NCBI RefSeq assembly: GCF_024699925.1
Contig: NZ_JAJOMX010000001.1
Coordinates: forward strand, 992,001 to 1,056,000
From: Mesorhizobium sp. J428
GTDB lineage: Bacteria > Pseudomonadota > Alphaproteobacteria > Rhizobiales > Rhizobiaceae
Length of the DNA: 64,000 bases
Direction of reading: 5' to 3'
In this document: positions 35,438 to 44,391 of the stretch, in pieces
Position numbering within the stretch: position 1 is the stretch's first letter
Layout of the letters: every line of letters starts with the position of its first letter
Position numbers and translations under genes: made by a program
Notes under the pieces: model-generated
Told to the model about the DNA's origin: nothing
Databases searched by the model: none
Seen by the model: only the letters and a program-made list of their open reading frames with translations

Positions 35438-36376
35438 TCATTCCGGCAGAATCGGACCCTTGCGTTCGACGATCAGGCCATAATGGGCCGGCTCCCGATG
35501 GCGCGCAAAGTCGAAGATCGTGCGCTTGTAGAGCGCGCCCATTTCGAGGTCGCATCGCGCCGAGATCAGCTCGTCGCCGGTGGTCGTCGCCATGGCGGCG
35601 ATCTGGCCCGAGGGTGCCACGATCATCGACAGGCCGATCATGTTCGACCCTTCCTCGTTGCCTGCCTTGGCCGCAGCCGCGACCCAGGTCGCGTTCTGGT
35701 AGGCGCCGGCCTGGAGTGAAAGCTGGTGGTGGAAGCCGGTCAGCTGGTCGAAGTCAAAGACGCCGGTGTGGTCGTCGGGCGTGTTGTAGCCGACGAAGAC
35801 GATCTCCGCGCCCTGCAGCGCCATCACGCGGTAGGTCTCGGGCCAGCGGCGGTCGTTGCAGATGCACATGCCGGCAATGCCTCCCAGCGTGCGCCAGACG
35901 GGGAAGCCGAGATTGCCCGGCTCGAAATAACGCTTTTCGAGATGCTGCGCGTCGCGTCCCGACACCGGCTCGGCATGGCCCGGCAGGTGGATCTTGCGGT
36001 ATTTGCCAACGATCGCGCCGGTCCGCTCGATGATGATCGACGTGTTGAAATACCGTCGGCGGCCATCCTCGATCGCGAGTTCCGCATAACCGATGTAGAA
36101 GCCGATGCCGAGCTCGGCCGCCGCCTCGAACAGCGGTCGCGTCTCGGGTCCCGGCATTTCGGTCTCGAAATAGGAATCGATCTCAGCCTGGTCCTCGATC
36201 AGCCAACGCGGGAAAAAGGTGGTGAAAGCGAGTTCGGGGAAGACCACGAACTCGACACCCCTGCCCTTCGCCTCGCGCAGCAGCTCGACTTGGCGCTTCA
36301 CCACCCGCGGCCGCGAGTCCAATTTGGCGATCGGCCCCATCTGCGCACAGCCAACGATGACGTTGCGGTGGGTCAT
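35438..36376 (-). CDS. N-carbamoyl-D-amino-acid hydrolase-like carbon-nitrogen hydrolase
   Basis: This is a 312-residue nitrilase-superfamily enzyme with all three catalytic residues: Glu in VFPELAFTTFF (about 47), Lys in YRKIHLPGHAEP (about 125) and Cys in CICNDRRWPE (about 172). HLPGHAEP and the RRWPE context match D-carbamoylases of Agrobacterium. It would release a D-amino acid, CO2 and ammonia. ATG 36376 (MTHRNVIVGCAQMG) is the usual start. It heads the operon carbamoylase - regulator - deaminase - aldolase-like enzyme. No hydantoinase is in the window. Confidence 0.88.
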   Translation of the reverse strand: MTHRNVIVGCAQMGPIAKLDSRPRVVKRQVELLREAKGRGVEFVVFPELAFTTFFPRWLIEDQAEIDSYFETEMPGPETRPLFEAAAELGIGFYIGYAELAIEDGRRRYFNTSIIIERTGAIVGKYRKIHLPGHAEPVSGRDAQHLEKRYFEPGNLGFPVWRTLGGIAGMCICNDRRWPETYRVMALQGAEIVFVGYNTPDDHTGVFDFDQLTGFHHQLSLQAGAYQNATWVAAAAKAGNEEGSNMIGLSMIVAPSGQIAAMATTTGDELISARCDLEMGALYKRTIFDFARHREPAHYGLIVERKGPILPE

Positions 36377-36562
36377 CTCAGATATCCTCTTCGGTCTTTG
36401 TGCAATTTCATGGCAACGCCAAAACGTTAGGTAGACATCGTTTATCTCGCAACAAATTTTTCTTCTAGAAAATTTCATTTAGATACGGAAATCGCGGCCA
36501 CCGCTGGCCCAAAGGATGGCGCTTGAAGAATGAATCGCCCACGTTAGGGGGAGAAGACAAAA
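36377..36562. promoter_or_regulatory. Divergent promoter region with AT-rich inverted repeat
   Basis: This 186-base spacer separates the carbamoylase operon from the nucleoside hydrolase. It contains an AT-rich dyad, AAATTTTTCT (36454-36463) and AGAAAATTT (36467-36475), in otherwise GC-rich DNA. A regulator site, perhaps for the cupin regulator, is plausible but unproven. Confidence 0.4.
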
Positions 36563-37576
36563 GTGAAACGGGGCAGAGGCATGCACAGGGTGATCTTCGA
36601 CACGGATCCCGGGATCGACGATGCGATGGCGTTGCTGTTCCTGCACCATCATCCTGATGTCGAACTGGTCGGCATCACCACCGTCTTCGGCAACGGCACG
36701 ATCGAGGAGACCACCCGCAACGCGCTCTACCTGAAGGAGGCCTGGGGCATCGCCGCGCCCGTGGCACGAGGCGCGGCCGCGCCGATCGATCCGGCGCGGA
36801 ACCGGGGCACGCCGCCGCGCATCGTCCACGGCGACAACGCGCTCGGTAATTTCCCTTTGCCCGACCGCATCGCGGCACAGCCCGACCCGCGCCCTGCGCA
36901 TCGCTTCATCGTCGACGCCGTGCGGGCCGACCCTGGCAATGTCAGCATCGTCGCAGTCGGCCGGATGACAAACCTGGCACTGGCGCTCGCCGAGGCGCCG
37001 GACATCGCGAGCAAGGTCAGGCAGGTCGTGCTGATGGGCGGCGCATTCGCGGTGCCCGGTAATGTCAGCCCCGTCGCCGAGGCCAACATCATGGGCGACC
37101 CGGAGGCGGCCGACATGGTGATGACCGCGCCGTGGAAACTGGCCGCCATCGGTCTCGACGTGACGATGAGGACGGTGATGACGCGCTCGCACCTTGCCGA
37201 GCTCGCTCGGCGCGGCGGCGAGCGCGTGGAGTTCCTGTCGAGTATCTCGCAGCACTATTTCGATTTCTATTCGCGCTTCCTGGAGGACGGCATGGCGGTC
37301 CACGACAGTTGCGCCTGCGCCTATCTCGTCGCGCCCGGGCTTTTCACGATGCGCAGCGGCCCGATCCGGGTGGTCGCATCCGGGATAGCGGACGGCCAGA
37401 CGATCCAGAAGCCGGACGGACGGCGCTTTCCGCCGAACGCTTGGGACGGCAAGCCGAGCCAACTTGCCTGCATCGACATCGACGCCGAGGGCGTTCTCGA
37501 TCGCATAGGCGACACCATCGTCGGTGCGCCGTCCGACCTCGCGAAAAGCAATCTGAGCTCGTCGACACCGATCTAA
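36563..37576 (+). CDS. Inosine/uridine-preferring nucleoside hydrolase family protein
   Basis: This 337-residue enzyme cleaves the N-glycosidic bond of ribonucleosides to base and ribose. It carries the calcium-site motif VIFDTDPGIDDAMALLF near residue 10, GRMTNLALALAEAP, VLMGGAFAVPGN and the second site VHDSCACAYLV. The start may be GTG 36563, with GGAG about ten bases upstream, or ATG 36581 (MHRVIFDTDPG). Its place beside a purine island and an adenine-deaminase-like gene suggests purine nucleosides. It is divergent from the carbamoylase operon. Confidence 0.9.
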   Translation: MKRGRGMHRVIFDTDPGIDDAMALLFLHHHPDVELVGITTVFGNGTIEETTRNALYLKEAWGIAAPVARGAAAPIDPARNRGTPPRIVHGDNALGNFPLPDRIAAQPDPRPAHRFIVDAVRADPGNVSIVAVGRMTNLALALAEAPDIASKVRQVVLMGGAFAVPGNVSPVAEANIMGDPEAADMVMTAPWKLAAIGLDVTMRTVMTRSHLAELARRGGERVEFLSSISQHYFDFYSRFLEDGMAVHDSCACAYLVAPGLFTMRSGPIRVVASGIADGQTIQKPDGRRFPPNAWDGKPSQLACIDIDAEGVLDRIGDTIVGAPSDLAKSNLSSSTPI

Positions 37577-37702
37577 GAGTCATATCCACGCGCGGGAAGC
37601 GCCTCGCGGACGCCGTAGCACACCTGCTCCCAAGCGACCTTGGCGTCAGATCGCGCACATGCACGCTTCGCGGCCATGTCGATAAAAATACTTGATCGAC
37701 CG

Positions 37703-37719
37703 AATTCCCATTTGGAATT
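37703..37719. promoter_or_regulatory. Perfect dyad, probable LysR-type box
   Basis: AATTCC (37703-37708) and GGAATT (37714-37719) are separated by five bases and contain the T-N11-A core expected of LysR-type sites. It lies 45 bases before the DUF3830 gene that heads the ABC-importer operon, whose last gene is a LysR regulator (42025). Confidence 0.55.
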
Positions 37720-37763
37720 GGACAATTCGACGGCAGTGCCCGGAAATATAGCATCTTCAATGC

Positions 37764-38252
37764 ATGGGAATGCCAATGCCGGATCGGAAGCTCTATCTCA
37801 AATTCGTGGACAATGACGTCACGGGCATCATAACTCTTTATTGGGACAACGCCCCCGAGACCTGCAAGGCGCTTTGGGGCGCGCTGGAAAAGCCGATCCG
37901 CTGGCCCGCCACTCACGCTATGTTCTCCGGTCCGGAGATCATGATGGGCCTGCCGGAAGAGAACCGGAATTTCGACCCGACCAAGTTGCCGCCTGAGAAC
38001 CAGACGGTCCTGCCGGATCCGGGCGAGTTGCTGTGGTTCTACCAGCCCAAGAACTTCTTCAAGATCGATCCGACCGAGTTCTGGGAGATCGGCCTGTTCT
38101 ACGCCGCAGGCGGGCGCACCTTCGGCCCGACGGGATGGATTCCCTGCACCTACTTTGGCCGGATGACCGAGAACCTCGAAGGCATCGCCGCACAGTGCCG
38201 CCTGATCCGCACCGAGGGCGCGAAGGTCGTCGAAATCGGCCGTCTTTCCTAG
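37764..38252 (+). CDS. DUF3830 family protein (cyclophilin-like fold)
   Basis: This 162-residue cytoplasmic protein is of the DUF3830 family (YLKFVDNDVTGIITLYWDNA, then ALWGALEKPIRWPATHAMFSG, and the end CTYFGRMTENLEGIA). Related proteins have a cyclophilin-like barrel and are often encoded with transporters for small organic molecules, but no reaction is established. Possible starts are ATG 37764, 37770 and 37776. It is followed after 28 bases by the binding-protein gene, so it is part of the importer operon. Confidence 0.82.
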   Translation: MGMPMPDRKLYLKFVDNDVTGIITLYWDNAPETCKALWGALEKPIRWPATHAMFSGPEIMMGLPEENRNFDPTKLPPENQTVLPDPGELLWFYQPKNFFKIDPTEFWEIGLFYAAGGRTFGPTGWIPCTYFGRMTENLEGIAAQCRLIRTEGAKVVEIGRLS

Positions 38253-38280
38253 ATACGATAGAAGCAGAAAGGGGAACTTC

Positions 38281-39321
38281 ATGAAATACGCAGTCAAGAC
38301 AACCATCCTCGGCGTCTCCGCTCTCGCTCTTTCCGCCGGCGCGGCGGTCGCTCAGGACAAGACACTGACCATCAACTCCTTCGGCGGCGCCTATGAAGAG
38401 GCGCACAAGAAGTGCGTCATCGCGCCGTTCGAACAGGAGACCGGCGCGAAGGTCCAGATCGTCACCGCATACTCGGCCGACGCTTTCGCCCAGTTGCGCG
38501 CCCAGAAGGAGGCGCCGCAGTTCGACGTCATCAACTTCTCCGGCGGACAGGAGATCGTCGGCGCGGCGGAAGGCCTGCTCGCGCCGATCGATGCAGCTAA
38601 GCTGACCAACGCCGCCGACCTTTACGACTTTGCCAAGACCAATCTCGCCGGCGGCGAAGGCCCTGCCTATTCAATCGCGGCGATCGGCCTGGTCTACAAT
38701 TCCGAGAAGGCTCCGAAGGCGCCCTCGAGCTGGAAGGACCTGCTTGATCCGGCCATCGGCGAGCACCTTGTGCTCACCGACATCTCGAACGGCTACGGCA
38801 TGCTGAGCTTCCTAATGCTCAACCAGGTGGAAGGCGGCGACCTCGCCAACATCCAGCCCGGTCTTGACGCGGTGAAGAAGCTGATCGACGGCGGCGCGGT
38901 GGTCGTGTCGAAGTCGCCGGAGATCCAGCAGGAATTCGCGCAGAACGACGCCTGGGTCGCGCCCTATGCGTCGGACTATGCCTTCACGCTGCGCAAGGCC
39001 GGCCTTCCGGCCAAGTTCGTGCAAGGGGCCGAGGGCACGCCGGCCAGCTACATCACCACCAATCTGGTAGCGAACCGGCCGAACACCGACCTGGCGCTCA
39101 AGTTCATCGACATCTCGATCTCGCCGGCAGCGCAGACCTGTTTCGCCGACGCCCTGCGCTACACGCCCACCAACGCGAAGGTCGAGCTGGCCCCGGACGT
39201 GGCCGCGGACGTTGCCTACGGCGCAGACAGCGTCAAGGGTCTGATCCGGTTCGATCCCAAGGCGATCGAGGCGAATCGCGCGGCCTGGGTCGAAGCCTGG
39301 AAGAAGACGATCGCGCAGTAA
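38281..39321 (+). CDS. ABC importer solute-binding protein, PotD type
   Basis: This is a 346-residue periplasmic protein. The signal peptide is MKYAVKTTILGVSALALSAG with a cut at AVAQDKT. The mature part begins LTINSFGGAYEEAHKKCVIA and has DVINFSGGQE and VLTDISNGYGMLSFL, typical of the family 1/polyamine-type group. It is the first of four transporter genes (binding protein, two permeases, ATPase). The ligand is unknown; neighbouring nucleoside hydrolase and guanine deaminase genes make a purine-derived compound possible. Confidence 0.9.
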   Translation: MKYAVKTTILGVSALALSAGAAVAQDKTLTINSFGGAYEEAHKKCVIAPFEQETGAKVQIVTAYSADAFAQLRAQKEAPQFDVINFSGGQEIVGAAEGLLAPIDAAKLTNAADLYDFAKTNLAGGEGPAYSIAAIGLVYNSEKAPKAPSSWKDLLDPAIGEHLVLTDISNGYGMLSFLMLNQVEGGDLANIQPGLDAVKKLIDGGAVVVSKSPEIQQEFAQNDAWVAPYASDYAFTLRKAGLPAKFVQGAEGTPASYITTNLVANRPNTDLALKFIDISISPAAQTCFADALRYTPTNAKVELAPDVAADVAYGADSVKGLIRFDPKAIEANRAAWVEAWKKTIAQ

Positions 39322-39345
39322 GCGAACGACAAGGAGCCCGGACGG

Positions 39346-40167
39346 GTGAGCGACCGCACTGAAAACCTGCTGCTCATTCTGCCCGGGCTCCTGCTTCTGG
39401 CGCTGGCATTCTTCCTGCCGATCTTCCAGATGCTCGCGCTCAGCGTCTCGGGACCGGACGGCCCGACGCTGCAGCACTTCGCCCGCTTCCTGGGCGACCC
39501 CTATTATCTCGGAGTCCTGTGGCGCACCGTGCGCCTGTCGCTGGTCATCACGCTGATCTGCGCGCTCATCGGCTTTCCCCTCGCCTACATCATGGCGCGC
39601 GTCGGGCCGCGGCTCAGGCTGTGGCTGATCGTCATCGTCATCCTGCCGCTAATGACCAGCGTCGTCGTGCGCACCTTCGGCTGGATGGTTCTGCTCTCGC
39701 GCTCCGGATTGATCCCCGAACTGCTGCGCGATCTCGGCCTCGTGAAACGCAACTTTGCGCTGATGCAGACCGAAACGGCGATTGTGATCGGCATGGTGCA
39801 GGTGCTGCTGCCCTTCATGGCACTGTCGATCCTCGGCGTTATCACCCGCATTGACCCGAGGCTGGAGGAGGCGGCGCGCACCATGGGCTGCTCGTTCCTG
39901 CAAACGCTGCGGACGGTCATCCTGCCGCTGTCTCTGCCCGGTATCGTCGCCGGCTCGCTGCTCGCCTTCACCCTCTCCGCAAGCTCCTTCGTGACGCCGA
40001 GCCTGCTCGGCGGCTCGCGCATTGAGGTGCTCGCCGCGTCGATCTACGGCTCAGTGACGCAGACGCTGGACTGGCCCTTCGCGGCCGCGCAGGCCGTGAT
40101 CCTGTTCGTAGGCGTGTTGCTGGTGCTGATCCCCTACATCAAGGTCACGGGGCGCGCCCATGGTTAG
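39346..40167 (+). CDS. ABC importer permease, PotB type
   Basis: This is a 273-residue inner-membrane permease with about six segments and the ATPase-coupling EAA loop (LEEAARTMGCSFLQTLRTVI, residues about 173-192). It starts at GTG 39346 with AGGAG upstream. It overlaps the second permease by 8 bases. Confidence 0.92.
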   Translation: MSDRTENLLLILPGLLLLALAFFLPIFQMLALSVSGPDGPTLQHFARFLGDPYYLGVLWRTVRLSLVITLICALIGFPLAYIMARVGPRLRLWLIVIVILPLMTSVVVRTFGWMVLLSRSGLIPELLRDLGLVKRNFALMQTETAIVIGMVQVLLPFMALSILGVITRIDPRLEEAARTMGCSFLQTLRTVILPLSLPGIVAGSLLAFTLSASSFVTPSLLGGSRIEVLAASIYGSVTQTLDWPFAAAQAVILFVGVLLVLIPYIKVTGRAHG

Positions 40168-40963
40168 GGCCGTTCCCACCTGGCTGCGCGTGGCGGGGGT
40201 TGTCTTCGTCGTGCTCACCGCGCTGCTGCTTCTGGCGCCGCTCGTGGTGGTCGCCGGCGCATCGCTGAGCGCCAGCCAGTTCGTGCAGTTCCCGCCCGAC
40301 GGGCTTTCGCTCGAATGGTACCGTAAGGTGCTGTCCTCGTCGGAATACCTGTCGGCCGGCTGGACCAGCCTGCAAATCGCGCTGCTGGTCACCGTGAGCG
40401 CGACGCTGATCGGCGGTGCCGCCGCGATCGCCATCCATCGGGACCAACTGCCGGGCTCGCAGGCCCTGTCTGCGCTCTTCCTGTCGCCGCTGGTGTTGCC
40501 GACCATTATCTACGCCATCGGCATGCTGATGCTGTGGAGCTCCGTCTTCGGCCCAGTGACCTTCCTGACGCTCTGGATCGGCCATACGATCGTCGCCATC
40601 CCTTACGTCGTGCGCACCACGCTGGCCGTCCTGTCGGAATCCGACCCGTTCCTCGAGGAGGCAGCGCGAACCATGGGCGCAAGGCGCCTTCAGCGCCTCT
40701 GGCTGGTGGTCGTGCCGCAATGCGCGCCAGGCCTGGCAGCCGGTGCCTTCTTCGCCTTCAACGTCTCGTTCGACGAGGCAGTGCTGTCGCTGTTCCTGCG
40801 CAAGCCTGGGCTGACGACGCTTCCGGTCCAGATCTACGGCCAGCTCGAATTCAGCCCGGACCCCTCGGTCGCGGCTGTTTCGACGATCATGATCGCAATC
40901 ACCATCGTCCTGATCTTCTGTATCGACCGCCTGCTCGGCATCAAGAATTTCGCGGAGACCTGA
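40160..40963 (+). CDS. ABC importer permease, PotC type
   Basis: This is a 267-residue second permease with six segments and its own EAA loop (LEEAARTMGARRLQRLWLVV). It overlaps the first permease by 8 bases and lies three bases before the ATPase gene. It forms the heterodimeric channel of the importer. Confidence 0.92.
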   Translation: MVRAVPTWLRVAGVVFVVLTALLLLAPLVVVAGASLSASQFVQFPPDGLSLEWYRKVLSSSEYLSAGWTSLQIALLVTVSATLIGGAAAIAIHRDQLPGSQALSALFLSPLVLPTIIYAIGMLMLWSSVFGPVTFLTLWIGHTIVAIPYVVRTTLAVLSESDPFLEEAARTMGARRLQRLWLVVVPQCAPGLAAGAFFAFNVSFDEAVLSLFLRKPGLTTLPVQIYGQLEFSPDPSVAAVSTIMIAITIVLIFCIDRLLGIKNFAET

Positions 40964-40966
40964 CCC

Positions 40967-42010
40967 TTGCCCGCGGTGAAACTCGACACGATCCGGAAAT
41001 CCTTCGGCAAGGTGGCCGTGCTGCACGGCATCACGCTCGACATCGAGCCGGGCGAATTCATTAGCCTGCTGGGCGCCTCCGGCTGCGGCAAGACCACCCT
41101 GCTGCGCATCGTCGCCGGACTGGAGAGCGCCACTGCCGGCAGCGTCCATATCGACGGGCAGGACGTGACGAACCTGCCGCCGGAAGACCGCGACATCGCG
41201 ATGATGTTCCAGTCCTATGCGCTGCTGCCGCATCTCTCTGTCTCCGAAAACGTCCGCTTCCCCTTGCGTATGCGCCGCATCGGTACCCGCGACGAGCAGC
41301 AGGAACGGGTGAGGAAGGCGCTGGAGACCGTCCAGTTGGGCCATCTGGCAGACCGCAGGCCGCGCCAGCTCTCTGGCGGCCAGCAGCAGCGTGTAGCGCT
41401 CGCCCGCGCCATCGTCTCCAATCCCAAGGTGCTGCTGCTCGACGAGCCGCTGTCCAACCTCGATGCGCGACTGCGCGAGGACATGCAGGTCGAGCTGATC
41501 GAGATTCACAAGCGGCTCGGCCTGACCACGCTGTTCGTCACCCACGACCAGGAAGAGGCGCTGAGCCTTTCCGACCGTATCGTGCTGCTCAACGCGGGCC
41601 GTATCGAGCAGGAGGGCGCGCCGGCCGCGATCTATGCCAGACCCGCGACCGAGTTCGCCTCCAACTTCCTCGGCTCGGCGAATGTCCTGCCGGCGACGAT
41701 CGAGGCGACGGATAAGGGTCCGGTGGCGATGCTCGCCGACGGCCAGCGCCTGCCGCTCGCGCCGGATGAGCTGGCCCGTGGCAGCGTCCGGCTTGCCCTA
41801 AGACAGGAGGACATCCGTCTCGCGGCACAAGGAGACGGCCTCACGGCCGAGGTGCGCACGCGTGTCTATCTCGGCGCGCGCAGTCGCTACGTGCTGTCGC
41901 TGGCCGGCCAGCCGGTACGGGTGCTCGCCTCCAACGACACGCTCTTCGAGCCCGGCCAGCGCGTTGCGCTCGCCATCGCGCCGGACAGGATCCGGGTGAT
42001 CCCCAGCTAA
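40967..42010 (+). CDS. ABC importer ATP-binding protein, PotA type
   Basis: This 347-residue ATPase has Walker [15 protein letters not shown] near residue 37, signature [15 protein letters not shown], Walker [15 protein letters not shown] and the switch His in [12 protein letters not shown]-terminal TOBE domain follows ([14 protein letters not shown] onward). The start is TTG 40967 or GTG 40976; neither is decided by a strong ribosome site. It energises the two preceding permeases. Confidence 0.92.
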   Translation: MPAVKLDTIRKSFGKVAVLHGITLDIEPGEFISLLGASGCGKTTLLRIVAGLESATAGSVHIDGQDVTNLPPEDRDIAMMFQSYALLPHLSVSENVRFPLRMRRIGTRDEQQERVRKALETVQLGHLADRRPRQLSGGQQQRVALARAIVSNPKVLLLDEPLSNLDARLREDMQVELIEIHKRLGLTTLFVTHDQEEALSLSDRIVLLNAGRIEQEGAPAAIYARPATEFASNFLGSANVLPATIEATDKGPVAMLADGQRLPLAPDELARGSVRLALRQEDIRLAAQGDGLTAEVRTRVYLGARSRYVLSLAGQPVRVLASNDTLFEPGQRVALAIAPDRIRVIPS

Positions 42011-42024
42011 CCCTACGGTGCCGC

Positions 42025-42996
42025 ATGACCGGCAAGGTGCTGCGCCGGAAGAGAGTTGCTGCTAGAGCGTCGATCATGCGAACGCTCGACATGGTGACGT
42101 TTCTCGTGCTTGCCCGGAATCGGCATTTCGGCCGCACCGCGCAGGAGCTCAACACGACGCAGCCGGCGATCTCCTCGCGCCTCTCGCAGCTCGAATCCGA
42201 ATATGGCTGTAAGCTCGTCCACCGCAGCGATCGCGAGTTCCGCCTTACGCCGGAGGGCGAGCGCGTGCTGGAAGTCTTCCAGCACGTCGTCGAAAGCCTG
42301 CAGGATCTCGAGACCGAGCTGAAGGCGGGCTATGTCGGCGCAGTCGCCAATGTGCGCATCGGAGCGATCGACTCGGTCGCCTCGACCTGGATGCCGCACC
42401 TGATCGAGACCCTGCGCGACATCGCGCCCAACCTGCGCATCGAGCTGACGGTCGACGGCACCAAGGATCTCGTGCACGATATGGGCAAGGGCAAGTTCGA
42501 CCTGATCTTCTGCCTCGATCCGGCGATCGGCGACGGCTTCCGAAGCTTCGTCGCCTGCGTATGGCAGATGATCTGGGCCGGTGCGCCGAAGCTGGTCGAC
42601 GAACATGCGACCTACAGCGTCGACGAGCTCGCCCGCATGCCGATCATCACCTTTCCGCGCGACACCCCGCCCTACCGCCAGATCGCGCCCTATTTTCAGG
42701 ACGAGCGGGTTCTGGCCTCGAAGATGACCAGTTCCAATTCACTGTTCGCGATCATCAATCTCGTCATCGACGGCTTTGGCGTCGCAGCTCTTCCGACCGT
42801 TACGATCGACCGCGAGCTCAACACGGGGCTGCTCGTACCAATGAACGTGTCGAAATGGTTCCCACCGATGCCGATCGTCGCGACCTATCAGTCGTCGACT
42901 CACCAGAAGATCATCCAGCTCGTGGCCGACCAGGCGCGCGAGAGCGCCAAGGCCTTTTGCGAGCGGGCAAAAGCGGGCGCGGCCTGGACGATCTGA
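42025..42996 (+). CDS. LysR-family transcriptional regulator
   Basis: This 323-residue regulator has an N-terminal winged helix (TFLVLARNRHFGRTAQELNT, then QPAISSRLSQLESEYGCKL) and a C-terminal periplasmic-binding-like effector domain. ATG 42076 (MRTLDMVTF) begins the conserved part and is a possible alternative start. It is the last gene of the importer operon and probably controls it from the dyad at 37703-37719. It is convergent with guaD, 22 bases away. Confidence 0.9.
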   Translation: MTGKVLRRKRVAARASIMRTLDMVTFLVLARNRHFGRTAQELNTTQPAISSRLSQLESEYGCKLVHRSDREFRLTPEGERVLEVFQHVVESLQDLETELKAGYVGAVANVRIGAIDSVASTWMPHLIETLRDIAPNLRIELTVDGTKDLVHDMGKGKFDLIFCLDPAIGDGFRSFVACVWQMIWAGAPKLVDEHATYSVDELARMPIITFPRDTPPYRQIAPYFQDERVLASKMTSSNSLFAIINLVIDGFGVAALPTVTIDRELNTGLLVPMNVSKWFPPMPIVATYQSSTHQKIIQLVADQARESAKAFCERAKAGAAWTI

Positions 42997-43018
42997 CGGC
43001 GGCCGATCGCAGAATGCG

Positions 43019-44389
43019 TCATGCGACCTGGGCGCCGCCAACCCAGACGCCGGCGATGTTTGGCTTCGAGGCGGTGTAGAGGATCGTCTCCAGCAGCATC
43101 TCGTCGTCGGCCTCGACGTCCCAGAGCCGGATCGTGCCGTCTTCCGCGGCAGGGTTGATGGCGAGGGCGTCGAAATGGCAGCCGGGGACGAAACGGCCGA
43201 CCGGCAGGTTGAGCGCATCGCCGCCACCCGCGGTCGCGAGATGGAACGCCTCACGCAAATCGATGCGCGCGTTTGCCATGGCCGAGCGCTCAAGCGGCGG
43301 CAGCGCCGGATCGACGCCGCTTTCCAGCATGCGCGACACCATCACGGCGGCGCGCATCGCGTCGAAGATCGAGCTGATCGGCCCGCCGGATATGTCGGTG
43401 CCAAGACCCACGCGCACGCCCTTTTCCAGCGCCGCGCGCAGCGGGAAGATCGCGCCGGCGAAATAGGCGTTGGACACCGGGCAATGCGCCACCGCCGCCT
43501 GTCGCGCGGCGAGCAGGTCCATGTCGTCGGCGGTGAGGAAGTTACTGTGCGCCAGCACGCTTCCCGCGCGGAGCAGGCCGAATCGGTCGAGGCTCGCCGC
43601 ATCGGTCATCCCGTGGCGGGCAAGCACGTAGCCGTGCGCCCAGTCGCTCTCGGAGCAATGGGTCTGGACGTGGCAGCCGCACTCGCGCGCGAGCTCGCCG
43701 AGGCCTTGCAGCGCCGCGTCCGTGCAGGAGGGAATGAAGCGTGGCGTCACCACCGGGCGCACCCTGCCGTCACGATTGGCCGGATGCGACCGGATGTGAT
43801 CGATCACCTCCCACGTGCCGGCGACGGCAGCCTCGGGCGACGCATCGCGATAGTAGTCCGGGCAGGATTGCGGATCGTCCATCGCCACCTTGCCGACCAG
43901 CGCGCGCTGGCCCTCTTCCAGGCAGATGTCGGCCAGGATGCGCGTCGCCTCGACATGGACGGTTGCAAAGTAGAGCGCCGTTGTCGTGCCGGTGGCGAGC
44001 AGGTCCGCTACAAGCCGCCGATAGACGCGTCGGGCAAAGGCGGCGTCGGCGTAGCGCGCCTCCAGCGGGAATGTATACTTGTGCAACCAGACTTCGAGCG
44101 GGACATCGAGCGCGCGGCCGAGCTGCGGATACTGTGGCGCGTGTACATGGAGGTCGACGAAGCCCGGAAGCAGCACCATGCCGTCGGGCAGGGTCGAAAG
44201 CACTCCGGTCTCCCCGGCCGTGGCCAGAGCCCGCTCATAATCTTCCTCGCCTGGCCGTGTGACCGTCCGGATCACCCCGTCTTCGCCGATGGCGATCAGG
44301 ACCTCGTGCAAGGCATCGATATCGCCGCGTTCGGGCGCATGAAAGCCGGAGGCCAGCAGGGTGCGTCCGCGAAGGTCGAGCCCTTGCAT
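43019..44389 (-). CDS. guaD: Guanine deaminase
   Basis: This 456-residue amidohydrolase converts guanine to xanthine. It matches the GuaD subgroup closely: LLPGFVDLHVHAPQYPQLG near residue 75 (zinc HxH plus the guanine-specific PQY), HKYTFPLEAR, HVQTHCSESDWAHGY, SVLAHSNFL and VGLGTDISGG. It is the last gene of the leftward purine operon, two bases after the upstream amidohydrolase. A methylated guanine could also be a substrate in this setting; that is inference. Confidence 0.93.
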   Translation of the reverse strand: MQGLDLRGRTLLASGFHAPERGDIDALHEVLIAIGEDGVIRTVTRPGEEDYERALATAGETGVLSTLPDGMVLLPGFVDLHVHAPQYPQLGRALDVPLEVWLHKYTFPLEARYADAAFARRVYRRLVADLLATGTTTALYFATVHVEATRILADICLEEGQRALVGKVAMDDPQSCPDYYRDASPEAAVAGTWEVIDHIRSHPANRDGRVRPVVTPRFIPSCTDAALQGLGELARECGCHVQTHCSESDWAHGYVLARHGMTDAASLDRFGLLRAGSVLAHSNFLTADDMDLLAARQAAVAHCPVSNAYFAGAIFPLRAALEKGVRVGLGTDISGGPISSIFDAMRAAVMVSRMLESGVDPALPPLERSAMANARIDLREAFHLATAGGGDALNLPVGRFVPGCHFDALAINPAAEDGTIRLWDVEADDEMLLETILYTASKPNIAGVWVGGAQVA

Positions 44390-44391
44390 GG

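Noticed and set aside
37573..37776. 67-codon minus-strand frame in the spacer before the DUF3830 gene
   Set aside because: It has no ribosome site, no recognisable similarity, and it overlaps the dyad and promoter of the importer operon.
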